A stretch of 8,375 nucleotides of DNA, from NCBI GenBank assembly GCA_964604465.1, contig CAZRYZ010000060.1:1-8375 (forward strand), given 5' to 3'. The position numbers and the translations under genes were made by a program. Positions 6,509-8,375 of this stretch are shown here, one piece after another. The stretch comes from Fluviibacter sp964604465 (GTDB taxonomy: Bacteria; Pseudomonadota; Gammaproteobacteria; Burkholderiales; Rhodocyclaceae). The notes beneath the pieces are model-generated. The model saw only the letters and a program-made list of their open reading frames with translations. It ran no database searches and had not been told where the DNA came from. How positions within the stretch are numbered: the first letter of the stretch is position 1; each line of letters opens with the position of its first letter.

Positions 6509-7255
6509 TTAGAGGCGGAAATGCTCGCCCAGGTACACCTGGCGAACCGCGTCGTTGTTGATGATGTCGTCTGGTCGACCCGAAGCCAGCACCGTGCCCT
6601 CACTGATGATATAGGCGCGGTCGGTAATGCCTAGCGTTTCGCGCACATTGTGGTCGGTGATCAGCACGCCGATGCCGCGTTCCTTCAGAAAACGGATGAT
6701 CTTCTGGATCTCCAGTACGGCAATCGGGTCAACGCCGGCAAAGGGTTCATCCAGCAGAATAAAGCGCGGCTCGGTTGCCAGCGCCCGGGCAATCTCGACC
6801 CGGCGGCGTTCGCCGCCGGAGAGCGATGCGGCCCGGCTATCACGGATATGCTGGATCGCCAGCTCGTCAAGCAGGGTCTCTAGACGATTGCGCTCTTCAT
6901 CGGGCGGCAGCTTTTGCAGTTGCAGTACCGCCAGAATGTTTTCTTCCACCGTCAGCTTGCGGAAGACAGAGGCTTCCTGCGGCAGGTAGGACACCCCCAT
7001 GTGCGCGCGTTTGTGGATCGGCAGGTGTACGACTTCCTCGCCCGCTAGCGTGATATTGCCACCATCGGCAGGCACCAGGCCCACCACCATGTAAAAGCAG
7101 GTCGTTTTACCCGCCCCGTTAGGGCCGAGCAGACCAACGACCTCGCCCGCCTTCACGTCGAAGGACACATCCTTCACCACCGTACGCTTGCGGTACACCT
7201 TGCGCAGGTTGCGGGCCGAGAGCGTGGCGGGCTGGCTGGTTTCGATGGCAGTCAT
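6509..7255 (-). CDS. lptB: LPS export ABC transporter ATP-binding protein LptB
   Basis: A 248-residue ABC ATPase that powers extraction of lipopolysaccharide from the inner membrane as part of LptB2FGC. Walker A GPNGAGKTT is at residues 44-52, the Q-loop at Gln93 in SYLPQEASVF, the ABC signature LSGGE at 145-149, Walker B FILLDE at 165-170, and the switch histidine at His202 in LITDHNVRETL. The LPQEASVFRKLTVEENI segment (91-107) and the C-terminal YLGEHFRL are typical of LptB and set it apart from other ABC ATPases. It is followed by rpoN as in most proteobacteria. Unusually, the gene before it is recX, not lptA/lptC. The ATG at 7253-7255 lacks a clear Shine-Dalgarno and follows a low-GC spacer that may hold a promoter. 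Confidence 0.96.
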   Translation of the reverse strand: MTAIETSQPATLSARNLRKVYRKRTVVKDVSFDVKAGEVVGLLGPNGAGKTTCFYMVVGLVPADGGNITLAGEEVVHLPIHKRAHMGVSYLPQEASVFRKLTVEENILAVLQLQKLPPDEERNRLETLLDELAIQHIRDSRAASLSGGERRRVEIARALATEPRFILLDEPFAGVDPIAVLEIQKIIRFLKERGIGVLITDHNVRETLGITDRAYIISEGTVLASGRPDDIINNDAVRQVYLGEHFRL

Positions 7256-7297
7256 GGTTTTTATGGATTCAAGTTAAACGGCTAAGTGTCTATTGTC
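7256..7297 (-). promoter_or_regulatory. Low-GC spacer upstream of lptB, possible promoter region
   Basis: Only 15 of these 42 bases are G or C, far below the neighbouring genes. That, together with the change of function from recX to lptB, suggests a promoter for lptB-rpoN-hpf here. I see TAGACA, close to a -35 box, near the recX end, but no well-spaced -10 box, so the call is tentative. Confidence 0.3.
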
Positions 7298-7888
7298 TCA
7301 GGAAGCCGGATTCGGATCGAGCCCCTCGCCGCTTTGACCGCCTTCGCTGCCATCACATCCCTCTCCACGGAGTACCTGCTGAATCGCCCGCATGGCAAAG
7401 CCCCGGGTGACCAGGTAACGCGTCTGTTTGACGCGCTCGTTCATGTCAGCAGGTCGCTGACCGAACTTCTTCAGCCAGACCTCGTGGCAGCGTGCGTACT
7501 CACTAGGTTGTTCAGCAATCACCGCGTCAATCGTCTCGCGGTCGATCCCCTTTTGCGCCAGCTCCTGCCGTAAGCGGCTATCACCGTAACGGGGCGCCCG
7601 CACACGCGTCCGCATTTCGGCGTACCGGGTATCGGAGAGCATCTTGCGTTGCTCCAGATCATCAAGCAGGGCATCAACCTCACGCTCTGTGGGCGGCTCG
7701 TAGACTTCCTCGGAGAATGATTCCGTATCAAAGGCCTCTGATGCGCCATGCCGACCGTGATTACTCGGCCGCATCGGCCGCGGGGCCGGTTTGCTCAGGA
7801 GTTTCTTGGCCAGCTCCTGCCGCGAATACTCGCGCCGCGCCAAAAGGCGCAAAGCGCGAGCACGCAGATCGTCAGCTGGGGCAGCCAA
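7298..7888 (-). CDS. recX: RecA regulatory protein RecX
   Basis: A 196-residue RecX, which binds RecA filaments and limits their extension and activity. The first three-helix unit is at about residues 8-32 (LRARALRLLARREYSRQEL). The second begins near EREVDALLDDLEQRKMLSDTRYAE (68-91), followed by the conserved RAPRYGDSRLRQELAQKGI (97-115) and a C-terminal unit around YLVTRGF (158-164). Between the first two units is a hydrophilic stretch (about 34-66) longer than the usual short linker, and the last 20 residues are Gly/Ser-rich. The start is inferred to be TTG at 7886-7888: the frame is closed by TGA at 7904-7906, no ATG or GTG lies between, and the family N-terminus begins here. A purine-rich GGACGAGA precedes it. 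It follows recA by 31 bp, the usual pairing. Confidence 0.92.
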   Translation of the reverse strand: MAAPADDLRARALRLLARREYSRQELAKKLLSKPAPRPMRPSNHGRHGASEAFDTESFSEEVYEPPTEREVDALLDDLEQRKMLSDTRYAEMRTRVRAPRYGDSRLRQELAQKGIDRETIDAVIAEQPSEYARCHEVWLKKFGQRPADMNERVKQTRYLVTRGFAMRAIQQVLRGEGCDGSEGGQSGEGLDPNPAS

Positions 7889-7889
7889 T

Positions 7890-7917
7890 CTCGTCCGGGG
7901 CGTTCAGCAATGCCCGG
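7890..7917 (-). other. Imperfect hairpin spanning the recX ribosome binding site
   Basis: CCGGGGC at 7895-7901 can pair with GCCCGG at 7912-7917, giving six pairs with one bulged G and a ten-base loop. On the minus strand the hairpin follows the recA stop, and its downstream arm overlaps the start of the Shine-Dalgarno-like GGACGAG (7890-7896) before the recX TTG. No T-tract follows, so it is not a standard terminator. It could lower recX expression relative to recA, as is known for enteric recA-recX by a different terminator. Confidence 0.35.
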
Positions 7918-7919
7918 GT

Positions 7920-8375
7920 TTAGGCGTCGTCACCTTCAGCCGCCGGTGCTGCACCGGCCTTGGTGATGCCGGCCGCGTCCATGATCTTGGCTTCAATTTC
8001 GCGGGCCATCTCAGGGCGCGACTTCAGGAACTCGCGCACATTATCTTTACCCTGGCCGATCTTCTCGCCGTTGTAGGCGTACCAGGCACCGGCCTTGTCG
8101 ATAATCTTGTGCTCAACACCCAGCTCAATGATTTCGCCTTCGCGCGAGATGCCTTCGCCGTAAAGAATGTCGAAGATGGCTTCGCGGAACGGAGGGGCCA
8201 CTTTGTTTTTGACTACTTTGACGCGCGTCTCGGAACCAATGACTTCGTCGGCCTTCTTGATGGCGCCAATACGGCGGATGTCGAGGCGCACCGAGGCGTA
8301 GAACTTCAGCGCGTTACCGCCGGTGGTGGTTTCGGGGTTACCGAACATCACACCGATCTTCATACGGATCTGGTT
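7920..8375 (-). CDS. recA: Recombinase RecA, C-terminal part (5' portion outside window)
   Basis: The last 151 codons and stop of RecA, the ATP-dependent strand-exchange and SOS coprotease protein. The window edge cuts the gene at NQIRMKIGVMFGNPETTTGG, which is the L2 DNA-binding loop; by comparison with E. coli RecA this is about residue 193, so the Walker motifs lie outside. FYASVRLDIRR, GSETRVKVVKNKVAPPF and ILYGEGIS follow, then the C-terminal domain with KAGAWYAYNGEKIGQGKDN. The tail is short and Ala-rich and ends AEGDDA, keeping the acidic end seen in RecA proteins. The internal ATG at 8361-8363 is not the start. Its promoter and any LexA site are outside this window. Confidence 0.98.
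   Translation of the reverse strand, partial: NQIRMKIGVMFGNPETTTGGNALKFYASVRLDIRRIGAIKKADEVIGSETRVKVVKNKVAPPFREAIFDILYGEGISREGEIIELGVEHKIIDKAGAWYAYNGEKIGQGKDNVREFLKSRPEMAREIEAKIMDAAGITKAGAAPAAEGDDA

Noticed and set aside
1..8375. Mobile elements, CRISPR arrays, tRNA or rRNA genes, toxin-antitoxin or defence modules
   Set aside because: No repeats of the right form, transposase or integrase motifs, or tRNA-like folds were seen; all long frames are accounted for by core genes.

Overview
This 8.4-kb window is a gene-dense piece of a GC-rich proteobacterial chromosome, most likely betaproteobacterial. The placement rests on the order rpoN-hpf-ptsN-hprK, on an HPr kinase sitting next to ptsN, and on a pteridine-reductase-type SDR gene followed by ttcA. 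No phage, transposon, CRISPR array, tRNA, rRNA or toxin-antitoxin module is visible. All ten genes belong to recognisable core families, and I see no new defence or biosynthetic system.

Left part (1-3056): a MidA-type SAM-dependent methyltransferase gene runs leftward off the window edge, with only its last codon or codons missing. It is transcribed divergently from a rightward pair: a pteridine reductase of the PTR1/FolM type and ttcA, the tRNA-cytidine(32) 2-thiolation enzyme. The 85-bp divergent spacer carries a short repeated motif that may be an operator.

Right part (3058-8375): seven genes point left. In transcription order they are recA (C-terminal 151 residues only), recX, lptB, rpoN, hpf, ptsN and hprK. 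Spacing is tight: 31, 42, 39, 10 and 46 bp, then a one-base TGATG overlap. The cluster joins recombination control (RecA/RecX), the LPS-transport ATPase (LptB), sigma-54, ribosome hibernation (HPF) and the nitrogen/phospho-signalling PTS (EIIA-Ntr and HPr kinase). hprK and ttcA converge with one base between their stop codons.

The most notable non-coding signal is a perfect 24-bp palindrome followed by TTTTATT between hpf and ptsN. It looks like an intrinsic terminator for the lptB-rpoN-hpf transcript, yet it ends directly in front of the ptsN ATG and leaves no room for a normal ribosome binding site. Other points of interest are the absence of lptC and lptA upstream of lptB, a TTG start and small hairpin at recX, and a hydrophilic insertion inside RecX.
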